DNA of 33,452 bases from an uncultured Bacteroidales bacterium (GTDB lineage: Bacteria > Bacteroidota > Bacteroidia > Bacteroidales > P3): positions 1 through 33,452 of the forward strand of contig CAKZZD010000048.1 of assembly GCA_937886715.1 (NCBI GenBank), written 5' to 3'. The notes below the pieces were generated by a model. The model saw only the letters and a program-made list of their open reading frames with translations, did no database searches and was not told the origin of the DNA. The position numbers and the translations under genes are program-made. Every line of letters begins with the position of its first letter. The stretch's first letter is position 1. Shown one piece after another: positions 17,988 through 24,793 of this stretch.

Positions 17988-19208
17988 CTATTTCCGGATA
18001 AACCGCTCGTCTTTCTCGGGCTGGTCGGCGGTGGTGTAGCGGGAGACGGTCATGTGGAGGTCGTACTTCTCGCGGAGGGCGGCGATGGTGGCCATCATGG
18101 GGGTGGCGTGGTGGCGGTCGATGGCTTTCTGGCTGGCCCAGCTGTCGATGAGCAGGACGGTCTCGGGGTCGTCGAGCGACTGGTAATACTCGTAGCGCAG
18201 GTTGCCTTCCTCGGCGCGGATGGCGTCGACGGTGCCGCTGGCGGTCATCTCTTCGGCGAATTTCAAGGCGCTGCCGTCAACGCCGGTATACTTGATGTTT
18301 ACTGTTATCGGCATCTCTTTCTCGTTTATTGTGATGAACTTTTTCAACTTCTCGTTGAACATCTCCGCCTGCTCCATGTGGATGAAATGGCCGCAGGTGG
18401 TCTGCTCGGTATAGTCGAGCTGTGGGTATAGAGCCCGCATTTTCTGCTCGTTGTCGGCTTCCAGTCCGCTGTTCTGCGTGCAGATGACCATCACAGGAAT
18501 GGAAAGCTGGTCGGTTGGCCACCACTTTCTTTCCACAAGATGCTGCATAGTGCTGGAAGCCACATATTGAGGTGTTTCGGGCATCACAGACATCGCATAG
18601 TCCGTCACCCATTGTGGAGTCTCATTCCCAGCCAATGACGAGACGAAGCCCTTGATAACCTCACGGCAGTCGGGACCGTCGAAGGAGTGCCCAAACTGCT
18701 CGACAGCCTCCATGTACTCTGCTGTTTCCGTGCCGTCGTAGAAGCAATAGACCCCGTCGACATCCACCAAGGCGCCTCCGTGGGCGGTGGTCATCAGCGT
18801 GTGGCGGCACACGGGGGTTCCGAGGCTGTGGCCGACAAAGACCGCATCCTTGATTCCGTTGACGTTCAGCACACCGTCGATGGCTTGGGCGAAGAAGTCG
18901 AAGGTGTAGTCTGTCACCGGTTTGTCGCTCTTTCCGTAGCCGGGCAGGTCGATGAACAGGAGTCGTACATCCTCGTCGCGGAAAGCCTCGAACTGCTTCT
19001 CCCAAGTGTTCATGTCGCACCCGAACCCATGGACAAAGCAAATGGTCTTAACCTCCGTGTTGGCGGTTTTGTTCCATATCTTGTAGTGTATTTTGACCCC
19101 ATCGTCGATGGCGATATACTCCGATTTAACGTCGTCAAGCGTCTGTGGCTGGCGGCCACAACCGACCAACAGCATGATGAGTAGCAATATAATAATATTC
19201 CTATTCAT
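17988..19208 (-). CDS. Lipoprotein alpha/beta-hydrolase fused to an ABM-like domain
   Basis: A 406-residue protein. Residues 1-17 are a lipoprotein signal with lipobox LLVGC and the lipidated Cys at 17. Residues about 30-295 are an alpha/beta-hydrolase: oxyanion region CFVHGFGCDMNTW, DLPGYGKSDKP, nucleophile elbow GHSLG with Ser128, and the likely catalytic His274 in CGHFIHMEQ. Residues about 299-395 (from MPITVNIKYTG; later RAEEGNLRYEYYQSLDDPET) resemble an antibiotic-biosynthesis-monooxygenase (ABM/YgiN-like) dimeric alpha-beta barrel domain. The lipid anchor would place both domains in the periplasm or at the cell surface, which is unusual for an ABM domain. The Met at 299 could also serve as an internal start. 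A longer frame begins at 19454, but 19208 is the start that yields the lipoprotein signal. The cupin gene lies 17 nt upstream. The substrate is unknown. Confidence 0.85.
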   Translation of the reverse strand: MNRNIIILLLIMLLVGCGRQPQTLDDVKSEYIAIDDGVKIHYKIWNKTANTEVKTICFVHGFGCDMNTWEKQFEAFRDEDVRLLFIDLPGYGKSDKPVTDYTFDFFAQAIDGVLNVNGIKDAVFVGHSLGTPVCRHTLMTTAHGGALVDVDGVYCFYDGTETAEYMEAVEQFGHSFDGPDCREVIKGFVSSLAGNETPQWVTDYAMSVMPETPQYVASSTMQHLVERKWWPTDQLSIPVMVICTQNSGLEADNEQKMRALYPQLDYTEQTTCGHFIHMEQAEMFNEKLKKFITINEKEMPITVNIKYTGVDGSALKFAEEMTASGTVDAIRAEEGNLRYEYYQSLDDPETVLLIDSWASQKAIDRHHATPMMATIAALREKYDLHMTVSRYTTADQPEKDERFIRK

Positions 19209-19225
19209 GTGTCCTTGTTGTTTGG

Positions 19226-19600
19226 TTAAGAAATCTCGGGGTGTTGTATCGACAGGGGCATATCCTTCTGCGAGAGGTAGAACATGTAGAGGATGGCGGG
19301 TTTGGGGCCGCGGTTCTCGCCGTGGTGGACGGTGCCGACCATCTCGACAATTGTCTCGCCCTCGTGGATGGTCTTCTCGGTGCCGTCTTGTGCCACGATG
19401 GTCAGTTCGCCCTGAGTCAGCACGCCGAAGTTCATCACCTCGTGGTTGTGCCACCCGAGCTTGCAGCCAGCGGGGAAGACATACTTCGTGGCCACTAGCT
19501 CCGGGCGCCCCAGAAGGTAGTCGGGCAGTTCCGTCCCATCCCAGCTCTGCGAGGTACGGAAAAGTTCTGTCCGTTCAACACCTTCCGTCTCCTGGTTCAT
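19226..19600 (-). CDS. Cupin-domain protein
   Basis: A 124-residue single-domain cupin: FPAGCKLGWHNHEVMNFGVL holds the HxH...E-like metal motif 1, followed by a G-E-L turn (TQGELTIV), and GETIVEMVGTVHHGENRG fits motif 2 with its His. Cupins of this size bind a metal and act as small isomerases, dioxygenases or sugar/ligand sensors; the substrate cannot be predicted. The start at 19600 overlaps the 3' end of the membrane protein gene by 26 nt; in-frame sequence further upstream reads as out-of-frame coding of that gene. The hydrolase gene follows after 17 nt. A cupin next to a hydrolase carrying an ABM-like domain may point to a shared small-molecule pathway, but this is inference. Confidence 0.85.
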   Translation of the reverse strand: MNQETEGVERTELFRTSQSWDGTELPDYLLGRPELVATKYVFPAGCKLGWHNHEVMNFGVLTQGELTIVAQDGTEKTIHEGETIVEMVGTVHHGENRGPKPAILYMFYLSQKDMPLSIQHPEIS

Positions 19601-20396
19601 GCTCGTGCTGCATTTTGGCACTTTTCTTGTAGCGGGCATCGGCCGACATGAAGAGGCCCACGATGGGTATGAAGAGGTAGATATAACCCTCGATGCACTC
19701 GATGGCCAGCATGGTGACGGCCTCGAAGACAACGAGAAAGCAACTCGCAGACAGCAGGCAGCGGAGGAAGAGGTGCGTGCGGCAGGTGTCGACGATGAGT
19801 TTAGCCATCACCATCAGGAATACCACCACGTGGTAGGCAATCATGATCCACACGCCGGTGATGGGGATGAAATTGTCGGCGATGCCGGCGATGGAGGCTC
19901 CGAGAAGCATGGTGGCGATGATCCAGTTCCACTCGCGCCACTGCTTTTCATTAAGTCCCATGCGGTCGCTCTGATGGGCGATGACATGGAGCAGGATGCT
20001 GATCATGGTGTAGACCGTGAAGCTGAGCAGGGCTACGCCGACGACCGACCATCCGATGCCCACCACCTGGCGTTGGCAGAACCATCCGACGCACACCTCG
20101 GAGCGTTGGAGGTCGACATCGGTGAAGAGGGGCAGGTCGCCCGAGAAGCAGTAGTAGTAGGTGGCCGCCACAGCGAACCACCAGAGTCCGTAGAGCAGCG
20201 GGTAGAGCTCGTGGCGCTCGTGCTTGCCGATGTAGCGGTAGAGGATGCGCATGGCTATGGCCAGCACAAGCAGCAAGATAGGGATGGCGAGGGGGTGCAG
20301 CCCGAGAGGGTTGTCGTGATGCTGGCCAAGCAGCTCGGGGATGTTGCTCATCGGAGCGTTGGCGTTGATGTAATCAGATAGGGTTGTAAGAAACAT
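19575..20396 (-). CDS. Multi-pass membrane protein of unknown function
   Basis: A 273-residue protein with about six or seven hydrophobic segments (roughly 35-53, 66-83, 113-140, 157-175, 180-203, 211-230 and 237-252). It has no cleavable signal and ends in a short charged, Cys-terminated tail. I do not recognise a family. It starts 14 nt after the DUF4956 gene and overlaps the cupin gene, so it belongs to the same probable operon. Its position next to the VTC and DUF4956 genes makes a role in a membrane polyphosphate or anion-handling complex possible, but there is no motif evidence. Confidence 0.75.
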   Translation of the reverse strand: MFLTTLSDYINANAPMSNIPELLGQHHDNPLGLHPLAIPILLLVLAIAMRILYRYIGKHERHELYPLLYGLWWFAVAATYYYCFSGDLPLFTDVDLQRSEVCVGWFCQRQVVGIGWSVVGVALLSFTVYTMISILLHVIAHQSDRMGLNEKQWREWNWIIATMLLGASIAGIADNFIPITGVWIMIAYHVVVFLMVMAKLIVDTCRTHLFLRCLLSASCFLVVFEAVTMLAIECIEGYIYLFIPIVGLFMSADARYKKSAKMQHEHEPGDGRC

Positions 20397-20410
20397 TTTT
20401 TACGATTGTT

Positions 20411-21274
20411 TCACTTTTTCTTGAACTTGGTGATCATCTCGATGTCGTTGGGCTCGGGGTCGTCGGAGATGTAGGTGACCTTGAGGAAGGCGATGTCTTT
20501 AAGGAAATCGATGCTGCCCACCTGCACCTTGACGATGTCGAGTCCGGTGCGCTGGCGGAGGTCGGCCAGAAGCTCCTCGTGCCGTTCGGGACGGATGAGG
20601 TCGATTTTCTCGTAGGTGATGATCTTTTGCGACTTATGGTTCGACATGCCGGCGGCCTCGAGCACCCAGATGATGGCGATGAAGAGGATGTTGGCGGCGA
20701 TGAACGAGGCGTAGCTGGTGGCCATGCCGGCGCCGTTGATGATGCTGATGGCGATGAGCACGAAGAGGTAGGTCATCTCGCGGATGGGCAGCTGTTCGGT
20801 GCGATAGCGTATCATGCTGAAGATGCCGAAGAGGCCGAGGGCGATGCCCACTTCGATCTTCATGTTCTGCAGGTTGTAGAGGATCAGGAAGATGGCCGTG
20901 GAGAAGAGCATGTAGGTGAAATAGTAGTCGCGCCGGTGACTCTTGCGATAGTAGAAGAAGTGGGTGATGATCCAGCACACCAGCAGGTTGATGCCAAAGA
21001 GGAGGAGCATGCGCAGAAACTGGGGTTTGTCGAAGATAGGCAGTCCCAGGAAGTCGAGCGTCTGCTCTTCGGCGTTGCCGAAACGTGCCGCGATGTCGGC
21101 GCTCTCGTCGGCAAGGGCATCGCTTGCCGAGGTGGCGGATTCGAAATCGGCATCGTCGTCGGTGGCGGTGACGGCTTGGGGGAGGAAATTGTCGTCGTCA
21201 AGGTCTTGGGCAAAGGAGGCTGTGGCGGTGAGGAGCGACGCCACCAAGAGGGCCATGATGCGTAATGTTTTCAT
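20411..21274 (-). CDS. DUF4956 membrane protein, partner of a VTC-type polymerase
   Basis: A 287-residue protein. Residues 1-23 look like a cleavable signal peptide (LLVASLLTATASFAQ), followed by an acidic, low-complexity segment rich in Asp and Ala (about 24-72). Hydrophobic segments follow at about 87-108, 118-134, 140-155, 168-186 and 190-208, then a soluble C-terminal domain (about 215-287). The core (ALGLFGIFSMIRYRTEQLPIR, then FVLIAISIINGAGMATSY) is typical of DUF4956. Genes of this family commonly sit next to VTC-domain polyphosphate polymerases, as here, with only 22 nt between them. A membrane partner that anchors the polymerase or helps move its product is the usual proposal. The signal peptide plus acidic N-terminal extension is unusual. 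Confidence 0.85.
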   Translation of the reverse strand: MKTLRIMALLVASLLTATASFAQDLDDDNFLPQAVTATDDDADFESATSASDALADESADIAARFGNAEEQTLDFLGLPIFDKPQFLRMLLLFGINLLVCWIITHFFYYRKSHRRDYYFTYMLFSTAIFLILYNLQNMKIEVGIALGLFGIFSMIRYRTEQLPIREMTYLFVLIAISIINGAGMATSYASFIAANILFIAIIWVLEAAGMSNHKSQKIITYEKIDLIRPERHEELLADLRQRTGLDIVKVQVGSIDFLKDIAFLKVTYISDDPEPNDIEMITKFKKK

Positions 21275-21296
21275 GATGTATGTGGGGTTGAAGGGG

Positions 21297-22109
21297 TTAA
21301 TGGACTTGATGTGTTATTTTGTCGATGTAGAGCAACTTGGGCTTGAAGCGGTTGTGCTTGGCGGCGGGGTCGGTGAGGGCGGTGCCGATGCAGTATTTGC
21401 TCATGCGGCGGGGCAGGATATGCAATTCGTGCAGAGCCTTCTCGATGTGTGACATCGGCGCACCCACCTCGTGCTTCACTTCGATGACGAGCAGCGTGCT
21501 GATGTCGGCGTCGATATTGGTGGCGCGATTGTGGAAGCGTATGCCGCGGTCGATGGTGATGCGCTCGCTCATGCCCTTGTCGACGAGGGTGATGCGCTCG
21601 AAGCTGTTTTCCAGACATGGGTGCAGCGTAGCCACAGGGTAGGGGGTGTTGCTGTTGACGAAAGCCGACACCTCCGGCACCTCCAGGCAGCTGTCGAACA
21701 GCGAGACGTCGATGGGAATCCGCACCTTGCGGGTCTTCCGCTTGTTGTCTTTGTTCTTGATTTCGAAGAAGGTGGTGTCGGTGGAGCGGTAGGTGCGCAC
21801 GCGCAGCTTCTGGCGGTTGAGTTTATTGTTGTGGTGCATGGTGTACATGCGCAGGTCGTCGGTGTCGAAATAGAGGGTGCGGTAGGGTGCCAAAGGGTTG
21901 CCGTCGATATGCTGCACGTAGTAGTCGGCGTCGATGCGAGAGAGCAGCGCCTCCAGCATGTCGGCAGAGGCCATATACTTCTGGTCGACGCGGTTCATCA
22001 GGCGCACGGCCTTCATGTCGTCGAGGCCGATGGGTGCCATCCGGTCCAAAGCTGAAGGTGGGGCGAAGTAGCCTGCATCGGTGCCGCCATGTCCGAACGT
22101 AGTGTCCAC
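21297..22109 (-). CDS. VTC-domain (polyphosphate polymerase type) protein
   Basis: A protein of up to 270 residues in the VTC/CYTH superfamily, whose eukaryotic members make polyphosphate from ATP in a tunnel lined with basic residues. Visible features are LMNRVDQKYMAS (about 37-48), YRTLYFDTDDLRMY (76-89), KLRVRTYRSTDTTFFEIKNK (101-120) with the following KRKTRK, TLLVIEVKHE (205-214) and RRMSKYCIGTAL (234-245). These supply the Lys/Arg and Glu positions expected in the tunnel. The first possible start is GTG at 22109, 4 nt after the upstream stop; an ATG at 22040, just before the conserved part, is an equally good choice. It is followed by the DUF4956 gene, the usual pairing. Cytoplasmic location is likely. 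Confidence 0.85.
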   Translation of the reverse strand: MDTTFGHGGTDAGYFAPPSALDRMAPIGLDDMKAVRLMNRVDQKYMASADMLEALLSRIDADYYVQHIDGNPLAPYRTLYFDTDDLRMYTMHHNNKLNRQKLRVRTYRSTDTTFFEIKNKDNKRKTRKVRIPIDVSLFDSCLEVPEVSAFVNSNTPYPVATLHPCLENSFERITLVDKGMSERITIDRGIRFHNRATNIDADISTLLVIEVKHEVGAPMSHIEKALHELHILPRRMSKYCIGTALTDPAAKHNRFKPKLLYIDKITHQVH

Positions 22110-22113
22110 GGCG

Positions 22114-22539
22114 CTATTTGTAAGAATACTCGAACGATTTGGTGCTTTCCAGCTTGCCGTTGGGCTTGTAGTTGCGCTGGATCTTCTTGGTGCCGTCGTC
22201 GTTGTACTCGAACCGTTTGATGCGGACGGCCTTGTTCTTGTCGTCGTATTCCACCTGCTCCTTGCACTTGGTGCTGTTGCCCTCGTAGCTGTAGGTGGTG
22301 CGTTTCTTCTGTCCGTAGGAGGCGTACTCGATTTCTTCGATCTTGCGGCCGTGTTCGTCGTAGGTCACCACATTGTCCAAAAACGGGGTGGGGGAGCCGG
22401 CCTTGGTGTTCCACTCTTTGACGACGAGGTTTTTTTTGCGCTCGCGCTTGTGCTGGTCCTGAGCGAAGGCAGAGCCGCCAACGAGACTGAGGAGCAGGAG
22501 CAAGAGGGCTATTCTTACGGGAGGAGCAATGTTTTTCAT
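22114..22539 (-). CDS. Small secreted protein with YD/YwqK-like repeats
   Basis: A 141-residue protein. Residues 1-26 are a signal peptide (IALLLLLLSLVGGSAFAQ) and the rest is hydrophilic, with repeated Y-D/N-x-x-G/K units (TYDEHGRKIEEIEYASYGQK, EYDDKNKAVRIKRFEYNDDG, NYKPNGKLESTKSFEYSYK), similar to the beta-hairpin repeats of YwqK/RHS-like proteins. A periplasmic or surface location is expected; the function is unknown. I chose the ATG at 22539 because it begins the signal peptide; 22557 is another option. It is the first gene of the polyphosphate-type cluster, preceded by a -7 box about 100 nt upstream, and its stop is 4 nt from the possible GTG start of the VTC gene. Confidence 0.75.
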   Translation of the reverse strand: MKNIAPPVRIALLLLLLSLVGGSAFAQDQHKRERKKNLVVKEWNTKAGSPTPFLDNVVTYDEHGRKIEEIEYASYGQKKRTTYSYEGNSTKCKEQVEYDDKNKAVRIKRFEYNDDGTKKIQRNYKPNGKLESTKSFEYSYK

Positions 22540-22635
22540 ATTCGGAACGTGTTGCATTATGCTTAGGGATTGAATGAGTGCAATGGCCTGGAAACGACTA
22601 TCTTGTCTGTTTAGGAACCCTAGTGGTCCACTATG

Positions 22636-22643
22636 CAAAAATA
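22636..22643 (-). promoter_or_regulatory. Possible -7 box for the VTC/DUF4956 cluster
   Basis: On the minus strand this reads TATTTTTG (TAnnTTTG), about 97 nt upstream of the secreted protein gene. No good -33 TTTG is present at the expected distance. Confidence 0.5.
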
Positions 22644-22687
22644 TAATTTTTTTGGAACAAAAGTGTTAAAAGTTGATAATTGCCATA

Positions 22688-22731
22688 TAAAAACAGCCAT
22701 GGGGCAACTTTCGCTTGCCCCATGGCTGTTT
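22688..22731 (-). terminator. Terminator of the LRR protein gene
   Basis: A perfect 17-bp stem (arms 22691-22707 and 22715-22731, 7-nt loop). On the minus strand it runs into a T-rich end (GTTTTTATA), so it terminates the LRR gene, whose stop is about 60 nt upstream. Confidence 0.85.
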
Positions 22732-22789
22732 GGGTGATGGCGCCCGGAGGCTCCGCATGAATTTGCATTGATGTTAGGCGGTCCTGGCT

Positions 22790-24580
22790 TTATTGCAGGA
22801 TCACTTTCGCCGTTGCGGTGCCGTTGGCGCTGACGATGCGGAGCAGATAGGCGCCGCGCTCCATGTGGCCCACCACCAGGTCGGCGCTGCTGCCGTCGGT
22901 TTCGTGGACCCATGCCGTTGCACCCAGGGTGTTGAGCAGTTCGATGCGCCGCCTGCTCCCGTTGTCGGCGAAGCGGATGTGCAACCTGTTGGCGGCCGGG
23001 TTGGGATAGACGCTGACTTCCAGCTCCGGCTGATCGTCGATGCCGTTGCAGTCCTCGACATATTGGTCGGCAAACATCTCCCAATACTCGTCGTCCAGCC
23101 AAGCGGAGCGGCTGCCGCAGGGAATGGCGATACTGTCGACGGTGGCCATATAGAGGCATCCGTAATCCACAATGCCATATTCCGGTGCGGTGGTGGTGAC
23201 GGGTGGCACGGTGTTCGCAAACCGCAGCATGCCCAGCGATTGGTCGGTGAACGTCTCGGGCTCGACGGTGTCGACGGCAGCGGTGAAAGAAACGCGCCTC
23301 AACGTGGGGTTGTCGTAGCCTGCGAAAGCCCCCATCCTGACCGACCGCAGCGTGGCGGGCAGCTCCAGCTCGGTGAAGGCACAACCGCCGAAGGCGAACG
23401 AGTCGATCACCGACACCGCGTCGCCCCAGGAGATCTGCGACAGCGATTCGCAGAAATAGAAAGCTTCCATCGGGATGGTGTGCAAGCCATTGGGGATGAC
23501 GATCGACGGCAGGCTGGCGCACCCCTCGAAGCAAGCATAGCCCATCCTCTCGAGCGTCGGCGGCATGCCCACCCGGACCAGACCCTCGCAGCCCTGGAAG
23601 GCGAGGTCGCCAATTGTCGCCAGGGCGTCGGGCAGGTCGATGCTTTGCAGCGAGCTGCGGATGAAGGCCTGTTCGCCGATGGTTGACACGCTGTCGGGGA
23701 GCTGCACGTGTCGGATATCGGAGTTGCATGCCAGCCCGTTCAAAACGCGCAGCGTCGGTGGCAGGCGGAGCGTGTCGCCGCTTTTGTGGCACGACACCAG
23801 GGTGTCGCCACCCGCAGTGTAGATGGCCAGATCCTCCATGAAATAGTGCGTGTTGCCCTCCTCCAGCGACAGACGGTCGAGCGCGGCACAGGCCGCAAAG
23901 GGGTTGGCTCCGATATGTGACACCGACGACGGTAGGGACACGTCGTTCAGGCGGCTGCAGTAGATGAATGCCGCGGTGCCGATGGATGCCAGCCCTTGCG
24001 GCAGCGATACGCTGCTGAGGTTCTGGCAATAGTTGAACGCGCAGGGTGCGATGTGCCTTGTGGCCTGCGGCAACACCAGCGTGCCGCTTTTTGCCGTGGG
24101 GCAGGCCACCAACGTCGCCGTGTCGCAGCTGAACAGCAGCCCGTCGACCGACCGGAAGTGGGGGTTGTTGTCGTCGACCAGGATGGCTGTGGTGCGGTAG
24201 GAGGCGAGTGCCTGCATCCCCACCTCCGCCACCGATGCCGGCAGCGTGATGGTGGTCGGTCCTGTGGCAAACAGGAAACATTGGTCGCCGATCCGCGTCA
24301 CCGTCGGCGGGATGCTTACGCCCGAAAGGGTGGCTCCATAGAACGCCATCTCGCCCAGCGCCACCACCGTGTAGGTGGTGCCGTTGTAGGTCACGGTGGA
24401 GGGAATGGTGATGTTGCCGCTGTAGAAGCTGTTGCCCATGACCACCTCCACCGTGAGGCCGGTGGACGACAGCACATGATAGTAGATTCGGCCCACCCTA
24501 AAGGATTGTGCCGATGCCGTGTGGCTCAGGACAATCAGAATGAGTCCCGCCAGCAGACGTTTGAAGAGTCGGTGTTTCAT
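22790..24580 (-). CDS. BspA-type leucine-rich-repeat protein with T9SS sorting domain
   Basis: A 596-residue exported surface protein. Residues 1-24 are a signal peptide (GLILIVLSHTASAQ). Residues about 55-440 hold BspA/TpLRR repeats of about 23 residues, with recurring units such as VSIPPTVTRIGDQCF, VSLPQGLASIGTAAF, VQLPDSVSTIGEQAF and IDLPDALATIGDLAF; such repeats form a curved binding surface used for host or matrix contact. Residues about 520-596 are a T9SS type A sorting domain (VSVYPNPAANRLHIRF, then GAYLLRIVSANG and a KVILQ end). A Cys-containing spacer lies between. The gene is transcribed away from the sigma factor gene, with 213 bp between their starts, and its promoter region carries the same two-part motif as the sigma gene. 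A perfect terminator follows. It is probably a direct target of the neighbouring sigma factor. Confidence 0.9.
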   Translation of the reverse strand: MKHRLFKRLLAGLILIVLSHTASAQSFRVGRIYYHVLSSTGLTVEVVMGNSFYSGNITIPSTVTYNGTTYTVVALGEMAFYGATLSGVSIPPTVTRIGDQCFLFATGPTTITLPASVAEVGMQALASYRTTAILVDDNNPHFRSVDGLLFSCDTATLVACPTAKSGTLVLPQATRHIAPCAFNYCQNLSSVSLPQGLASIGTAAFIYCSRLNDVSLPSSVSHIGANPFAACAALDRLSLEEGNTHYFMEDLAIYTAGGDTLVSCHKSGDTLRLPPTLRVLNGLACNSDIRHVQLPDSVSTIGEQAFIRSSLQSIDLPDALATIGDLAFQGCEGLVRVGMPPTLERMGYACFEGCASLPSIVIPNGLHTIPMEAFYFCESLSQISWGDAVSVIDSFAFGGCAFTELELPATLRSVRMGAFAGYDNPTLRRVSFTAAVDTVEPETFTDQSLGMLRFANTVPPVTTTAPEYGIVDYGCLYMATVDSIAIPCGSRSAWLDDEYWEMFADQYVEDCNGIDDQPELEVSVYPNPAANRLHIRFADNGSRRRIELLNTLGATAWVHETDGSSADLVVGHMERGAYLLRIVSANGTATAKVILQ

Positions 24581-24611
24581 GATGATGTGGATTTGTGATG
24601 AATCAAAAAGG

Positions 24612-24654
24612 GATGTCTACCAATATAATACACATCGCCGGACTGCAATCTGAC
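24612..24654 (-). promoter_or_regulatory. Predicted ECF-type promoter of the LRR gene
   Basis: On the minus strand GTCAGATT (24654-24647), an 11-nt spacer, and ATGTGTATTATAT (24635-24623) are followed by GACATC. The same arrangement with the same spacing lies in front of the sigma factor gene on the other strand. There is no TAnnTTTG box. The predicted transcript start is about 40 nt from the start codon. Confidence 0.65.
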
Positions 24655-24674
24655 AGAAGCCTTTCATTTTTTTT

Positions 24675-24711
24675 CCTTGCGGAGGAAAAAACGCCCTTGC
24701 GACGAAAAAAA
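24675..24711 (+). repeat. Two direct repeats between the divergent promoters
   Basis: CCTTGCGGAGGAAAAAA (24675-24691) and CCTTGCGACGAAAAAAA (24695-24711) are two near-copies 20 bp apart, about two helical turns, lying between the two outward-facing promoters. They could be a regulator-binding site or A-tract upstream elements. Confidence 0.55.
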
Positions 24712-24722
24712 AGCATAGCCTT

Positions 24723-24763
24723 GTCAGATTCGGTGCGGAAAATGTGTACTATATAAGGACATC
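24723..24763 (+). promoter_or_regulatory. Predicted ECF-type promoter of the sigma factor gene (autoregulatory)
   Basis: GTCAGATT (24723-24730), an 11-nt spacer, and ATGTGTACTATAT (24742-24754) are followed by GACATC (24758-24763). It mirrors the LRR gene promoter on the other strand and lies about 30 nt before the start codon. Confidence 0.65.
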
Positions 24764-24793
24764 CACGTTATTACTGACATCCGACGCTCCACT

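Noticed and set aside
19209..19454. N-terminal extension of the hydrolase frame beyond 19208.
   Set aside because: The extra 82 residues are Arg-rich, out-of-frame coding of the cupin gene, and would hide the lipoprotein signal.
22620..24281. A 553-codon frame on the same strand as the LRR gene, shifted by one base.
   Set aside because: The translation is Arg/His/Gly-rich with no LRR pattern, and the frame runs through the terminator at 22688-22731.
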